This document shows, in pieces, positions 1 through 10,800 of a stretch of DNA of 64,000 nucleotides (positions within the stretch are counted from its first letter, which is position 1; every line of letters starts with the position of its first letter). The notes below the pieces were generated by a model. It was not told where the DNA came from and did not search any database. It worked only from the letters and a program-made list of their open reading frames with translations. Made by a program: the position numbers and the translations under genes. The DNA comes from Saccharomycopsis crataegensis (Eukaryota > Ascomycota > Saccharomycetes > Ascoideales > Saccharomycopsidaceae): positions 1,460,501 to 1,524,500 of the forward strand of contig NW_027043820.1 of the NCBI RefSeq assembly GCF_037102585.1, written 5' to 3'.

Positions 1-97
1 AAGAGTGAGTTATCTACGAACCGATCCACAAATGGCAACAGTTGATGAAATTGAGAGCGATACCGAAAATGATAGTGATGGGGTGGAAAATAATTGA
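1..97 (+). CDS. 3' end of an unidentified protein-coding gene
   Basis: The first 97 bases contain an open frame (bases 2-97) that enters from outside the window and ends in TGA at 95-97. It encodes about 31 residues; the last 20 or so are acidic and Asn/Ser/Asp-rich, like many yeast protein C-termini. The next gene, MEX67, points toward it, so the two would be convergent with a 623-bp spacer. The fragment is too short and too low in complexity to assign a family. It could be a chance open frame, but the acidic composition and position favour a real C-terminus. Confidence 0.5.
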   Translation, partial: RVSYLRTDPQMATVDEIESDTENDSDGVENN

Positions 98-720
98 GTT
101 TTGTTTCAAGTTTTGTGACTAATGGGGTTGTTTCTGTAAAGGAGATGTGGCCATTGGTTTACCAAGAACCAGAACAGGGTCTTGCGTTGCCAACATAAGA
201 TTTATTACATATTACAGAACATCAATGAACGCATTGGATCCCTCTTCTTAAACATAGCTAAAAGTATACTTTTTATTGCTGTTGATTATTTATTTCTTAG
301 CTATTTATGATTATGATATTATATCTTCTTGCTTTACGTGGAAGTTACATGCACGTAACTATATCCCTTTTTTTTTATGTATCTGAACCATAGCACACCT
401 CTTACAACCGATATAAAATATTGGAAAAAGAATAATCATCGATCATGATGACAAGATGAATTTATCCATTGAATAAAAAGGAAATCTTCTCCAAGAAAGA
501 AAAAAAAAAAACGTCCAAAAAAAAAAAGGCCAAAAAAAAAATATAATATAAAAAATCATGCGAATAATAGTACATAAATTAAAAAATGAGAATAAAAATA
601 TATAAGGGGAGAAAAAAAAAATAAAAAAAAATGATAACCAGGATAATGTAAGACACAGCGTAATTTATTTGTTTTCTCTTCTCTTATGACGAGAAGAGTA
701 GTTTGTGTGAACAGCAGTAA
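98..720. other. Convergent 3' spacer, no gene seen
   Basis: This spacer lies between the unknown gene ending at 97 and the MEX67 stop at 721. The part from about 360 to 640 is strongly A-rich, with several runs of 9 or more A. It presumably holds both 3' untranslated regions and polyadenylation signals. I see no tRNA, ORF or repeat of note. Confidence 0.6.
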
Positions 721-2517
721 TCACATATAGGCATTTGGAGGAATGTTTGCCTTACTAACATTGAAGTTTTGCACCGCTTGGTTCAAATCCCAAGCACTTT
801 GTTCGGCCAACATTCCGGCATAATTGATGTTCAATTTAGTTTGGGCCATTATTTTGATTAATAAGTCTTGTTGTTCCGGACTCAATTTGCTAGCAATTTC
901 CGGTGGAATAGTGATGTTGGTGGCCACAGAAATTGGCGAGGCCTCAGTGACAACTGCAGTTGCAGGAATCGATTGTGTTACTGAGCCAGCAGTAGCTGGG
1001 GCTGCCCCATCAACCAATGATGATGGTGTCCAAGGTTCAGTACCAGCGTACGGCTTAACACACAACAAATCGGAGGCAATAACAAATGATCCTCCAGATG
1101 AAACAATAAACCAACTTCTATCGAATGTTCTGATTGACAATGCCGCCTTACTGTTGGTATTGTTTTTATGATTATTGTAGCCCTTACGTGGACCTTTTGG
1201 TAAAGATTTCGCCACTTGATCTGGGGCTGCCACTTCCTCAAATTCCCCGTGCAAAACAATCATTATTGAATTATCATTTATTTTCCAAGATTCGGAGGAG
1301 AATTTTTCGGGATTGGTGGCTAATGAATGCTTGGTCTTAGGCAAGTTTTGGAATAATCCTAAAATTTTTTCGTTGCCCTTGGCAACTTTAGATTCAATCA
1401 CTTGAGGACTGGTGATTCTGGTCATATTTCTGGAAATTGGCAAATAATAATCCCATGGGGCGTTGTTTTTATCTTGATAACTGTCATTTCCTGATGCTAA
1501 AAATGGCGCCGCCAGATCAACGGAAACAGAAAATTGTGAGTCTGGAGTGTATAGCGGGGCCAAAAGAGATCTATCAGAATCCCAACAATTCAAAAAATTC
1601 GAGATGAAATCGGTAGATAAACTTTGGATTTGGGGATTTTCAAAGAAAAACTGGGCTCTTGCCAATGGGAATTTCCAGATTTCTTTCAACTTACTTTCAT
1701 CTCTAACCGGTTGGGAATCTAAGACTAATAATCTTGGGAATAATCTGAGCATTTCTGATCGGTAAGCCGGGTCGTTGGCAATTGGATTCCCGCCGACAAT
1801 TAATTGTGATAGGCTGTTCAATTTATTTCTAAAAGTTTCCATGGATTTTAGCAGGGCAATATTATTTTGTGCCAATGACAAATTTTTCAAGAATGGATAT
1901 GTTTGACATAGAATACTTATACTTTGGCCATCAACAATCGAGTTTTGTGATAAATTCAAACTGTCGACTCCAGAAGCAAACGGTTCTTCAGTGGCAAGTT
2001 TCATCAACGCGGTAAACATCTTGGAAGAAGTGGAGATTGAGGAGAATAATCCATTTTGCACCAATTCTTGGTCGCCACCCATGTGAGTCAAATCCAATAA
2101 ACGTTGTTCAGGCATGAACCTTCTTCTTAAAAACCCACGCAACAAGTCTATAGTCCCCACCGCCCCGGTAGTTTTCAACGCAGAAATCTTCAAGAAATCC
2201 CCGGCAAATTTGATTCCGTTGAAACTTTCCAAATACTGAGCGTCTTTTTGAGTATACACTGACCCTCTAAGGATTGGGCCATTGACTTCAACATCCTTCA
2301 ATCCAATGTTTGTCTTTCTGGAGATGAACGACACTAAGTTTTCCTTACTGGCATTGGTCCACCCTTGGATTTCAATCCAGATCTTATTTTGATTATTGAA
2401 ATCGCTCATCTTGGAATTGAAGTTGCTGTTGCCTGCGAAATCATTATTGTTTCTATTATTATTATGGCCTTGGTATGATGAGCCTCCGCGATTTCTATTG
2501 TGGCCTCTGTAACTCAT
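721..2517 (-). CDS. MEX67: Mex67, mRNA export receptor (NXF1/TAP homolog)
   Basis: This 598-residue protein matches the Mex67/TAP family, which pairs with Mtr2 and carries mRNPs through nuclear pores. The order of parts is as expected: a Gly/Asn/Arg-rich N-terminus (1-35), an RNP-like fold (about 40-115), leucine-rich repeats (about 185-270; e.g. LSLAQNNIALL), an NTF2-like domain (about 300-495) that in the family binds Mtr2 and FG-repeats, and a C-terminal UBA/TAP-C domain (about 540-598) ending in ...NIPPNAYM. The length equals that of the Saccharomyces protein (about 600). The ATG at 2517 is the first in frame. The Mtr2 partner gene is not in this window. Confidence 0.93.
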   Translation of the reverse strand: MSYRGHNRNRGGSSYQGHNNNRNNNDFAGNSNFNSKMSDFNNQNKIWIEIQGWTNASKENLVSFISRKTNIGLKDVEVNGPILRGSVYTQKDAQYLESFNGIKFAGDFLKISALKTTGAVGTIDLLRGFLRRRFMPEQRLLDLTHMGGDQELVQNGLFSSISTSSKMFTALMKLATEEPFASGVDSLNLSQNSIVDGQSISILCQTYPFLKNLSLAQNNIALLKSMETFRNKLNSLSQLIVGGNPIANDPAYRSEMLRLFPRLLVLDSQPVRDESKLKEIWKFPLARAQFFFENPQIQSLSTDFISNFLNCWDSDRSLLAPLYTPDSQFSVSVDLAAPFLASGNDSYQDKNNAPWDYYLPISRNMTRITSPQVIESKVAKGNEKILGLFQNLPKTKHSLATNPEKFSSESWKINDNSIMIVLHGEFEEVAAPDQVAKSLPKGPRKGYNNHKNNTNSKAALSIRTFDRSWFIVSSGGSFVIASDLLCVKPYAGTEPWTPSSLVDGAAPATAGSVTQSIPATAVVTEASPISVATNITIPPEIASKLSPEQQDLLIKIMAQTKLNINYAGMLAEQSAWDLNQAVQNFNVSKANIPPNAYM

Positions 2518-2832
2518 TATGCAATGGAAATTTTTGAATTAGCTAGTGGTTGAGAAATTTGAACAAATAACAATAGTAATGAACCGACACCGAATTCTAC
2601 TTCTGGCAGCTAGAGAGGTCAGTGATTGGTCTCCTCACAATAATACAGTTAGTTGACCTTCAAAATCTTTGATGGTGGTGAACAGAAACACAAAAATTTT
2701 AGAAAAAAAAAAAAATAAAAAAATTTTCGAATTTTATAGCACGTGACTATGTATATACACAGCATTAGTTTACTACAAGATTATTTTTTTTCCCAAAATA
2801 CATGGAATATCGTTATATTAAGACGTATAATA
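2518..2832 (-). promoter_or_regulatory. MEX67 promoter region (also DBP8 3' flank)
   Basis: On the minus strand this spacer reads CACGTG (2740-2745), then a TATA-like CTATAAAAT (2739-2731), then GAAAATTTTTTT next to a poly(dA:dT) tract (2703-2730). CACGTG is the Cbf1/E-box core, and AAAATTTT resembles the RRPE element of ribosome-biogenesis genes. DBP8 ends at 2833, so its 3' UTR must share this space. Site function is inferred from motif only. Confidence 0.45.
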
Positions 2833-4170
2833 TTAATTGGCGGTTTTAGTAGACTTCTTGTTTTTCGGTTTACTGACCTTGTGTTGGTTATTTCCCCCAC
2901 TCCGTTCACGCTTCCGTCTGTTAATCTTTCTTTTTTCCCCAAAGCCTTCACTTTCCATCTCCATCATACTCTCTCTTTTAGCCTTTGTGGTCTTCGTCAA
3001 CGAGTTATTAATGACTCTATTATCACTGACCTTCTCGTATTTATCCATTTTCTTCCCAATTCTTTCCTCAATCCGCAAGACTTTTTCCACGTCCCGGTCA
3101 GTGACAAAACTAATACTCTCACCTTTTCTACCTGCTCTTGCAGTTCTACCAACTCTATGAATGTAATCTGCTGGATCCTGAGGCATGTCGTAGTTAATAA
3201 CCAATTGGACAGTAGGGATATCTAAACCTCTGGAGACTAAATCTGTGGCAACAAGAATTCTCGCGGCTTCAGCCTTGAACCGATGCAATGAGTTTACTCT
3301 TTCGGTTTGCTGCATTTCAGAATGCAATGACGTTACTCTCTGATCAAGATGTCTTAAAGTTCTTCTGATCAATTCTGCAGTATAGGTACGGTTCACAAAC
3401 ACAATTATACTCTTGTTTTCATTATCTGGATGAGTTACAATGCTATGCAAATAGGACTCCTTAACATGCATGGGGATGAAAACATAGGAAATATCCAAAG
3501 TCTTTGGAATCGCCACATTGTCAATATTTTCAATTTCGTGAACAATAACTTCTGGTTTGTTGTTTGCCCCAAGCTCTTCTCGCAAGTTTCGTACGTTATC
3601 ATCAACTGTCGCGGTAAACACCAAAGTCTGTCTGTTAGTCGGTAATATATCATAGCAACGCTTCATATCTTTTTGGAAACTGTCGCTTAAAAGTCTATCA
3701 GCTTCATCAAGTACCAAGTACTTGACTCTTCTCAACCCTCTAATGGTATCTTCACCACTATTCATGATATGATCTGCTAATCTACCTGGGGTGGCAATGA
3801 CAAAATGCGGCCTTCTTTGCAATTCCAAAGCCTGTTTTACAATGTCCTCGCCGCCAACAATGATCGATACTTTGATATTCATTGATGCACCAAGGGCCGA
3901 GAATTGTTCAGCGATTTGCATGGCCAATTCTCTAGTTGGAGTCAAGATCAACCCAAAGATCCCACAAGGATCTTCAGACCATTTCGTCAAAATCGGAGCC
4001 CCAAAGGCAACGGTCTTACCAGACCCAGTTTTGGCCCCACCGATGAAGTCATGGCCTTGTAAAATCTTTGGAATCGACGCTTCTTGAATCGCGGTGGGAG
4101 TGATAATTTTCATCGCTGCTAGGGCCTCGTCTAGCCATTTCGCAACCCCCAAATTCTGGAATCCTGCCAT
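2833..4170 (-). CDS. DBP8: Dbp8, DEAD-box RNA helicase of 40S ribosome biogenesis
   Basis: This 445-residue ATP-dependent helicase is very close to Saccharomyces Dbp8 (431 aa), which acts with Esf2 in early 18S rRNA processing in the nucleolus. Visible motifs are the Q motif (PTAIQ, about 25-29), Walker A AKTGSGKT (46-53), PTRELA (78-83), TPGR (about 127-130), DEAD (155-158), TAT in place of the common SAT (186-188), and HRVGRTARAGR in the second RecA lobe. The basic Lys/Arg-rich tail is usual for nucleolar helicases. The start at 4170 matches the family N-terminus (MA-F-LG-KWL). It shares a 293-bp divergent promoter with PUP2. Confidence 0.95.
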   Translation of the reverse strand: MAGFQNLGVAKWLDEALAAMKIITPTAIQEASIPKILQGHDFIGGAKTGSGKTVAFGAPILTKWSEDPCGIFGLILTPTRELAMQIAEQFSALGASMNIKVSIIVGGEDIVKQALELQRRPHFVIATPGRLADHIMNSGEDTIRGLRRVKYLVLDEADRLLSDSFQKDMKRCYDILPTNRQTLVFTATVDDNVRNLREELGANNKPEVIVHEIENIDNVAIPKTLDISYVFIPMHVKESYLHSIVTHPDNENKSIIVFVNRTYTAELIRRTLRHLDQRVTSLHSEMQQTERVNSLHRFKAEAARILVATDLVSRGLDIPTVQLVINYDMPQDPADYIHRVGRTARAGRKGESISFVTDRDVEKVLRIEERIGKKMDKYEKVSDNRVINNSLTKTTKAKRESMMEMESEGFGEKRKINRRKRERSGGNNQHKVSKPKNKKSTKTAN

Positions 4171-4463
4171 TATTGGATGGTATATTCTATAAATATAGCA
4201 ATGTTAGAGTACTGGCTCTCCAAATAATATCTAAAGAGTATTTAAATGATGTCAAAATTGTATCAAAAGAGCATCAGGAAAAAAAAAAAAAAAAATTTTG
4301 AAGGATCCATCGCCCATTTTCCACGTGACTCGTTTTTTTTCTTTGTAAGGGCACTCCGCTCTCTCCAAAATAATAATCATCATCGAAAATTGCCACTGTT
4401 CGATATACACCGCGAACTTCCCTTCATTGCAATTCTTTTTTTTACCACAGACAACCAATTGAG
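4171..4463. promoter_or_regulatory. Bidirectional DBP8/PUP2 promoter
   Basis: The divergent spacer holds a run of 17 A followed by TTTT (4279-4299), which reads as an RRPE-like AAAATTTTTT toward DBP8. It also holds CACGTG at 4322-4327 and a TTGCCACT at 4390-4397, whose complement AGTGGCAA partly resembles the proteasome PACE site GGTGGCAAA bound by Rpn4. The PACE match is imperfect, so proteasome co-regulation is only a suggestion. Confidence 0.4.
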
Positions 4464-5313
4464 ATGTTCTTGACAAGATCCGAATACGACCGTGGGGTCA
4501 GCACTTTCTCTCCTGAAGGTCGTCTTTTTCAAGTTGAATATTCTTTGGAAGCCATCAAGGTAAGTTTGAAAAAACTAAATAAAAAATGTGATAGAAAATA
4601 TAAACATATATGATCATTATTCCTAACATCTTATTTAGCTTGGGTCCACTGCAATTGGGATATGTACTTCTGAAGGGGTGATATTAGCCGTGGAAAAAAG
4701 AGTCAATTCGTCTCTTTTGGAATCATCATCTATAGAAAAAATTGTGGAAATCGATAGCCATATTGGATGTGCCATGTCAGGGTTGACCGCTGATGCCAGA
4801 TCCATGATTGATCATGCCAGAGTGGCTTCGTTGAACCATGACTTATATTACGATGAAAATATCTCCGTGGAGACCTTGACACAATCAGTGTGTGACTTGG
4901 CCCTCAGATTCGGTGAAGGGGTCGATGGTGAAGAACGATTGATGTCTAGACCTTTTGGGGTGGCGCTTTTAATTGCCGGGATCGACGAGAATGGTCCACA
5001 GTTATACCATGCTGAACCATCTGGGACTTTTTACAAATATGATGCCAAGGCCATTGGTTCAGGTTCCGAAGGTGCTCAAGCCGAATTAAATAATGAATAT
5101 CACAAGTCTTTAACTTTGAAGGACGCGGAATTATTGGTGTTGAAGATCTTGAAGCAAGTGATGGAAGAAAAACTCGATTCTAACAATGCCCAGTTGGCCT
5201 CAGTGACAAAAGAACACGGGTTCCAAATTTATGACGATAAAAAGACAACGGAAATCGTTGAGGTTTTGAAGGCACAAGAAGCGGAACAAGAAGATGAAGA
5301 AATTACAGCTTAG
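4464..5313 (+). CDS. PUP2: Pup2, 20S proteasome subunit alpha5, spliced
   Basis: Exon 1 (4464-4559, 32 codons, [20 protein letters not shown]...) and exon 2 (4639-5313) give a 256-residue protein almost identical to yeast alpha5. The signature of alpha subunits ([20 protein letters not shown]) is in exon 1, which is why the ATG upstream of the intron must be the start. The 79-nt intron (4560-4638) begins GTAAGT, has CCTAAC about 12 nt before the acceptor, and ends TTTAG. The splice joins AAG and CTT to restore the conserved K-L-G-S-T-A-I-G. The alpha ring gates the core particle. The acidic C-terminus (EEDEEITA) is typical. Confidence 0.96.
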
Positions 5314-5355
5314 AGACTATATATATATTAATCTCTTTCCTATTATGTCGAATGC

Positions 5356-5384
5356 TTATTATTATTATTATTATTATTATTATT
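5356..5384 (+). repeat. (TTA)n trinucleotide repeat in a convergent spacer
   Basis: About nine or ten TTA units lie in the 220-bp spacer between the PUP2 stop and the CSN12 stop. Such A/T-only triplets are common in yeast 3' UTRs. Confidence 0.85.
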
Positions 5385-5533
5385 TTGTTTATCTTGTTGA
5401 TTAGCGGTGTATTTCTTTTCTTTTTTTAAAAAAATGTAATTTACATGAATGAATTTGTCGAAATTGAACCCAAGTCTGTAGGCTTTAAAAGAATTATAAT
5501 CTCTATAAATATAAATTTCTTTTGTGGGGAAAA

Positions 5534-6892
5534 TTATTTATCTAGCCAATCATATTCATTTCGAGGATTCACATTTGTCAATGGGGGCAGGAAGGCATTA
5601 CCTTTTTTACTCAAGGCAATTCTTGAAGATCCTGGGAAAATCACCCCTTTGATCCATTTCTTATCAATCAAAGAAACCAAGATTTCCTCCACATGTTGCA
5701 ACTGTTCCTCGACAGTTTTGCTGGCATAAGAGTCTTCCAGAACTTTCAACCCTACCAAGAAACTGGAGTATTGCAAAGTAGCAGTGTAGTTTTCGATGAC
5801 ATTGCCATTATTAAGGATTTTGAAAGTTTGGTAAAAAAGATTTCTATAAGTGAGTATTGTCAAATTTCGAAGTAACAAATTATAAAGCCCTTTGTGGCGT
5901 AAATAGTCCATACTGGTATCGATAATCCTATTGACTTCTTTCACATTGCCCGATTTCACCGCATATACCAACAGACTGTATAGATTTCTTAGCTTTGGGT
6001 TTTGGAACTTCATTATTAGTTGACTCTGTGGATGGTAGCCATTAGATAATAACATCACGATTAGTAACTCCAAAATATTCTCGAAATTTTGCGATCTCAT
6101 ATGGGTGATTGGGTATTTCGAATAACAGTAGGTGAATTGTATTAAAGCAGGCCTGTACAAGTCGTTCAAAATCAAGAACTTTCCTAGGTAATAACGGTAT
6201 TTTATCACGTCTGCTTTGCCAAAGTCTGAGCCTCGCAAAGTTTTGAAGTTATGGCGGTTAGTGATGAAAATCGTGGCACAATTCAACGGTTGGTCAATCA
6301 CGAAATATATCATCAACATATAATTTGAGATCTTCAACAATATTGATTTCTTGATGGGATTTCTTGTTTGGTTTTTTTTACAATCGTTGAAAAGCTTTGA
6401 TAAATAAATTGATAACTTGGTCAAGATCGGATAGTTCCTGTTGATCCCTTGCTGCCACAATACTTTATCGACTATTTTACAAACTTTATAACCAAAATCC
6501 AAATCCAGCATCAAGCATCCAATGAGAGAATTACTCATATCGTCGTAATTATTGAACACTACTATCAATGAATTGAGATAATTAAGGATCAAATCGATGG
6601 ATTCCACAATGGAATACGGGTTGAAATCTCTAATGAACACGAGGTACGTTTCCACAAGCTGAGTGAACGCGAACCTTTCTGATTTCTGTTTACCATCTTT
6701 GAATAAGAAGAAGTTCTCTAGAGTATTTCGAATGTTCACCTGGTTGGAATTTAGTTCGTTTTGCAAATTGGCAATCATCTGAGGGTTCATACCCACATTA
6801 ATCGACATCACTTTCGCAATAGACTTGTTCTGCGATACCAATTGCTTGACCTGGTTGAGGTAATCTTGTAGAACACCATGGCTCATTGTCAT
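5534..6892 (-). CDS. CSN12: Csn12-like PCI-domain protein
   Basis: This 452-residue protein resembles the Csn12/Thp1/PCID2 group of PCI proteins. Diagnostic stretches are YYLGKFLILNDLYRPA (TPR-like part), TYRNLFYQTF (in the family TYRNLF-K-), the winged-helix part with SLIDKKWIKGVI, and the terminal LSKKGNAFLPPL, matching the LSK-PFPPL ending of the family. In Saccharomyces, Csn12 pairs with Thp3 in transcription elongation and splicing and associates with the COP9 signalosome. The first ATG is at 6892; a second Met follows two codons later (6886) and could serve as start. Thp1 and proteasome Rpn3 are related alternatives, but the C-terminus fits Csn12 best. It diverges from TFB5. Confidence 0.75.
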   Translation of the reverse strand: MTMSHGVLQDYLNQVKQLVSQNKSIAKVMSINVGMNPQMIANLQNELNSNQVNIRNTLENFFLFKDGKQKSERFAFTQLVETYLVFIRDFNPYSIVESIDLILNYLNSLIVVFNNYDDMSNSLIGCLMLDLDFGYKVCKIVDKVLWQQGINRNYPILTKLSIYLSKLFNDCKKNQTRNPIKKSILLKISNYMLMIYFVIDQPLNCATIFITNRHNFKTLRGSDFGKADVIKYRYYLGKFLILNDLYRPALIQFTYCYSKYPITHMRSQNFENILELLIVMLLSNGYHPQSQLIMKFQNPKLRNLYSLLVYAVKSGNVKEVNRIIDTSMDYLRHKGLYNLLLRNLTILTYRNLFYQTFKILNNGNVIENYTATLQYSSFLVGLKVLEDSYASKTVEEQLQHVEEILVSLIDKKWIKGVIFPGSSRIALSKKGNAFLPPLTNVNPRNEYDWLDK

Positions 6893-7324
6893 TGAGAAAT
6901 ATAGTCGTTTTATTGAGAGATCTAGAAAACGATCTGGGTTATTATTAGCTTTATATGAATTGAAATAAATCAATTTGGGGACTTTTTTTGCGTTTTCTTT
7001 TTATTTTTCGTAAATCCCAGCATTTTGTGACATTTCCAGAAACGATCGAGGATATCTTTGATATTTGTGACGATAATTATCATGGGAACACCATTTTTAG
7101 GGAGTGTTAAGCACAAGGTGACCTCATTCTTGAGTATTATTTATAGTCATTTTCAATTATTATCTTCAGTATTATGAGAGAAATCTTTGTGTCCCTTCAG
7201 TTTCTCTTTCCTGCTGTGTGCACCTTGAAAAAAAAAAAAAAAATCATTGCGGCAAAAAAAAAAAAGATCTCTCATCTAGTTCTCATCTCCTACAAAAGCA
7301 CCCGTTTGACAGCTGACATATATC
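6893..7324. promoter_or_regulatory. Divergent CSN12/TFB5 promoter
   Basis: This 432-bp spacer separates two divergent starts. It carries two A-runs of 12 to 15 (7228-7264), which commonly exclude nucleosomes in yeast, close to the TFB5 side. I see no clear TATA box or named factor site. Confidence 0.5.
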
Positions 7325-7633
7325 ATGGTCAGGGCCATCAAGGGTAGCTTAATTAAATGGTAAGTATCGCCTTTATCTTATACTTTTGCTACCTTTCTGA
7401 AACCAACCCCCCATCCTAACCTTTCTTTTTTCCTCACTAGCGATCCATCGATCAAAGCTCTTATCGTTGACATCGATTCCAAGCGCCATGATATAATAAT
7501 CGAGGAATTAGACGATACAAACCTCTTGGTTAGCACCGATAAGATCCAGTTCATCAAAGCTGAGCTAGAGAGAATCTTGTCGAAGAATGCATATAATGCG
7601 ATGGAGGCTGAAGAAGCCGAGAAGCAGAAATAA
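7325..7633 (+). CDS. TFB5: Tfb5, smallest TFIIH subunit, spliced
   Basis: Exon 1 (7325-7359) and exon 2 (7441-7633) give 75 residues, matching Tfb5 (72 aa in Saccharomyces). Tfb5 stabilises TFIIH through Tfb2 and is needed for nucleotide excision repair. The conserved core is present: MVRAIKGSLI, then CDPSIKALI, then EELDDTNLLV, then the C-terminal helix with ILSKNAYN. The 81-nt intron (7360-7440) starts GTAAGT, contains CCTAAC and ends CACTAG; it splits the Cys codon of CDPSIK (TG|C), so the splice model is firm. The gene is convergent with POL5. Confidence 0.93.
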
Positions 7634-7836
7634 TCATAGATATATCTTTTTACAACCTTTTTTTTTTTATTATTGTCATTATTTACGAGCAGTGTTGTAT
7701 ATATTAGACATTATTACAAGAATCGCTAGCATATTTGCCTTTATTGACGGTACTTTTTTTTTTTGTTTTTCATAATTCTTCAAGATAGTTTGTAAATAAA
7801 GAAAAAAAAAAAAAAAACTAAAGATAACGATCAATT

Positions 7837-10800
7837 CTATTTTTGTTTAAAGCTGGAAAAATAATTGATTAGATCAAAGAACATCGATCCATTGATTTTG
7901 GAATTCTTGCTCTTGATCCACTGTTTCATACTCTCGGTGTAAACGTCCACCACTTTATCAACGTTGTTGGAATCGTACCCAATCAAAATCTTGCTCAAGT
8001 ACAAAGAGTATTGGCTGTAAGCTGCAAACAACGCAGCGGTTGAAGCATCGCCAATCTCTTCATGAATCGAGCCAAGCATATTAAACAAGGAATCGACATT
8101 CACAAACCATTCTTCTCCTTCTTCGGTTGGTTCTCCAAGATGATCTTTGGATAATACCACTTTCACTTTGACCAATTTTTTCAAAAGTTTATGAGCCTTA
8201 TCACGCAAATCACCATTTAAAGTCAACCCCATCAAATCCAACAATGGAGAGGCCATAGAAAGACAAACATACCATTCATCATTCATACTACCGCTAGTGG
8301 ATGAGGATTTCACAAGTTTTTCTACATAAATATCAAGTAAATCAAGGATTCTGTTCTTGAAAAATACCATGTTTTCCTGGGCTTCGATCTTGGCTTCATG
8401 GCGTTTGGTACCACTCTTTGAATGATTGGCATTTAGAGCACTTTGACGTTGCTTGAAAATCATTGAAAGTTGAGAATCAATAGCCATCATTTGTTCATCA
8501 TCCATGGATTCTTCATCCGAAGAGTTATCGTCATCATCATTGTCCCCAGCATCACCATCTAAGTCATTATCATCATCATCATCATCATCATTATCATCAT
8601 CATCAGACGAAAAAGAAGAAGAATCATCACTAACTGATTCAGAATCAGAATTCTCGACAATCTTGCCATCCTTGGTTGGAATTTTCAAAGCTTTGGCAAG
8701 TTCATCAGTAGTTTTCTTATCAATAACATCGAGGAAATCCTTGGATTCAGAATCCACGTCTTCTTCTTCACTATCCTCTTCCTCGCCATCTTCTTCCTCT
8801 TCCTCCTCATTATCATCATCTTCTTCTTCATTGTCATCACCATCCCCAGTGTTAAAAAGTTTCTTTTGACCTTCAACATTTTCCTTAACTGCCAAGATCT
8901 CGTACAAACTTTTGAAATTTCTGTATCTCAAATCCCCAACAAAAGTTTCCCAGACAATCAATGATAATTTCTTAGACAAGGAACTTTTTTGGTGGACAAA
9001 CCCAAGAATAATCTCTAATAGAATATCAATCGAGCCAAACTCTTCTTCAGATTCATTAGTTTGCCCTGTAGCTATCGAGTCAGACCCGTTAGTATTTCTA
9101 TCACTTTCATCCTCGTCGTTCAGTTCATCATCCTCATTATCATCATCATCATCCTCATCCTCATCATCTTCATCATTATTAGAGTCATTGCTGTAATTAT
9201 CATTAGCATCGCTGGCGTCATTACTTAATTCTTCAGCTAAATGGAATTTCTTGTAAGCTGCCGAAACTTCATCTAAAATTGCAACAGAATCTGCAACAGC
9301 ATCAATATCAGAATAGAAATGTAGCAAAACGATCGAGAAAATCAATTCAAAGGATGAAAGTTTTTTCACAACGGTGGCGCGTTTTGAGGTCAGATTATAG
9401 GATGCAGATTTATTATCGGTTTCAATAATTTGTTGTTTTCTTTGAGAAATCTTGGTCAATAATTTGAAGTTCTTTGAACGCACCCGTTGAAGCTCCTGGT
9501 CAATATCAATCTTTGGAATGTATTTAATATTAGAAGTTTTTGATTTTGAAGACTTACGACTCTCGATCCCCCTGGCTTCTTTAAGGGCGGTATAAAGCCA
9601 TGAGCTGTTGTCTACTCTCTTTAATGGGAGTAAATCGAGTAACAATGGACCAAGTTTTCTGGAAATCATGTTAGAAACCTCAACAACATAAGTAGCTTCA
9701 TTTTGTTCCTCCTCCTCGTTTGCCGGCTTGAAATAACCATAAAGAACAAGCTTCTTGATAATGTCATCGAGCCATTCGTTACGAATTTCTTCGCCAACAG
9801 TGACATTCTCGTGGGGGTTGGTATTGGCATTCCATCTCACACGGTAAAACTTTAATAATAAGGAAACTTGACTGACACACCATTTCTGTTTCTTTTCAAT
9901 GAATATCAATTTCTGGGCATCAGAAGATTCGGATTTTTTTTCGATTTGTTGGATTTCGATATTATTGAGATGTGATAATGGGTCTTCCAATACTTTAAGA
10001 AGGGTGTTTGAAATGACAACAAGCTCATCAAATGAACCAAAGGTTGCAATAGTATTGAGTAAAGATTCGGTTGTCTTGGTACCGGTAATGGTATCGAAGT
10101 TCATGTTGCTATATGGGCAAAACCAGAAATTTCTAAGAAGGGCAAGACAAAGAGGAACATTTTCTGCTTTTGATGACAATTTTTTAATTATAAATTGGTT
10201 AAGGAGAGTCTTTTTCACAAGTCCATTTAAGAGTCTTGATGAGTTTCCAGATTGATTGATCAAAGTACGGACGAAATTTTCGGTAAATAAATAATCAATT
10301 TTATCAATAATATCAATGTCTGAGGTGGCAGTCTTTTGAGAAACAGAAATTTCATTAACAAAAAGCTCAAATACTTTGAACCCCCAATATTTACGTTCAG
10401 GAGAAGCTTTAAGAGAAAACAATGAGTCATTGATGATAATTTTCCAAAACTCTTTGATTTTGATTAATTCTTCAGAATTGTTGGCAGCGCCACTGGCAAG
10501 CTTTTGCTTTTTGGAGGATTTAGAGTCTGATGTCTTGCGTCTTTTAGAATTAGACGAATCCTTAGTTATGATTGTTTCGTTAGACAGTTCTGTAGCCTGA
10601 AGGTCATTATGAATCACAGAACGAATAATCAAGGGCCACACGAAATGCAAGTTTGGGGACCAGGCGCCCTTTTGAGTGGAATCCTTTTTAGATTTATTGT
10701 CTCGCTGCTGCTCTGGATCATTACCAGCAGACGCGTCAATGTCCTTAAGGGTTTTGGCAAGTATATGTAAATTCAGTTTGACCATTGGATTGTTAGATTT

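Noticed and set aside
779-790. GGTTCAAATCC, a tRNA B-box-like string
   Set aside because: It lies inside the MEX67 coding region (UBA domain), and there is no A box or cloverleaf around it.
5534-6973. Assignment of the PCI protein as proteasome Rpn3
   Set aside because: The C-terminal TYRNLF block and the LSKKG...PPL ending fit the Csn12/PCID2 group, and the length and N-terminus do not fit Rpn3.
8504-9196. Ser-rich ORFs on the plus strand over POL5
   Set aside because: They are antisense shadows of the GAT/GAA-rich acidic blocks of POL5, which read as TCA/TCT on the other strand.
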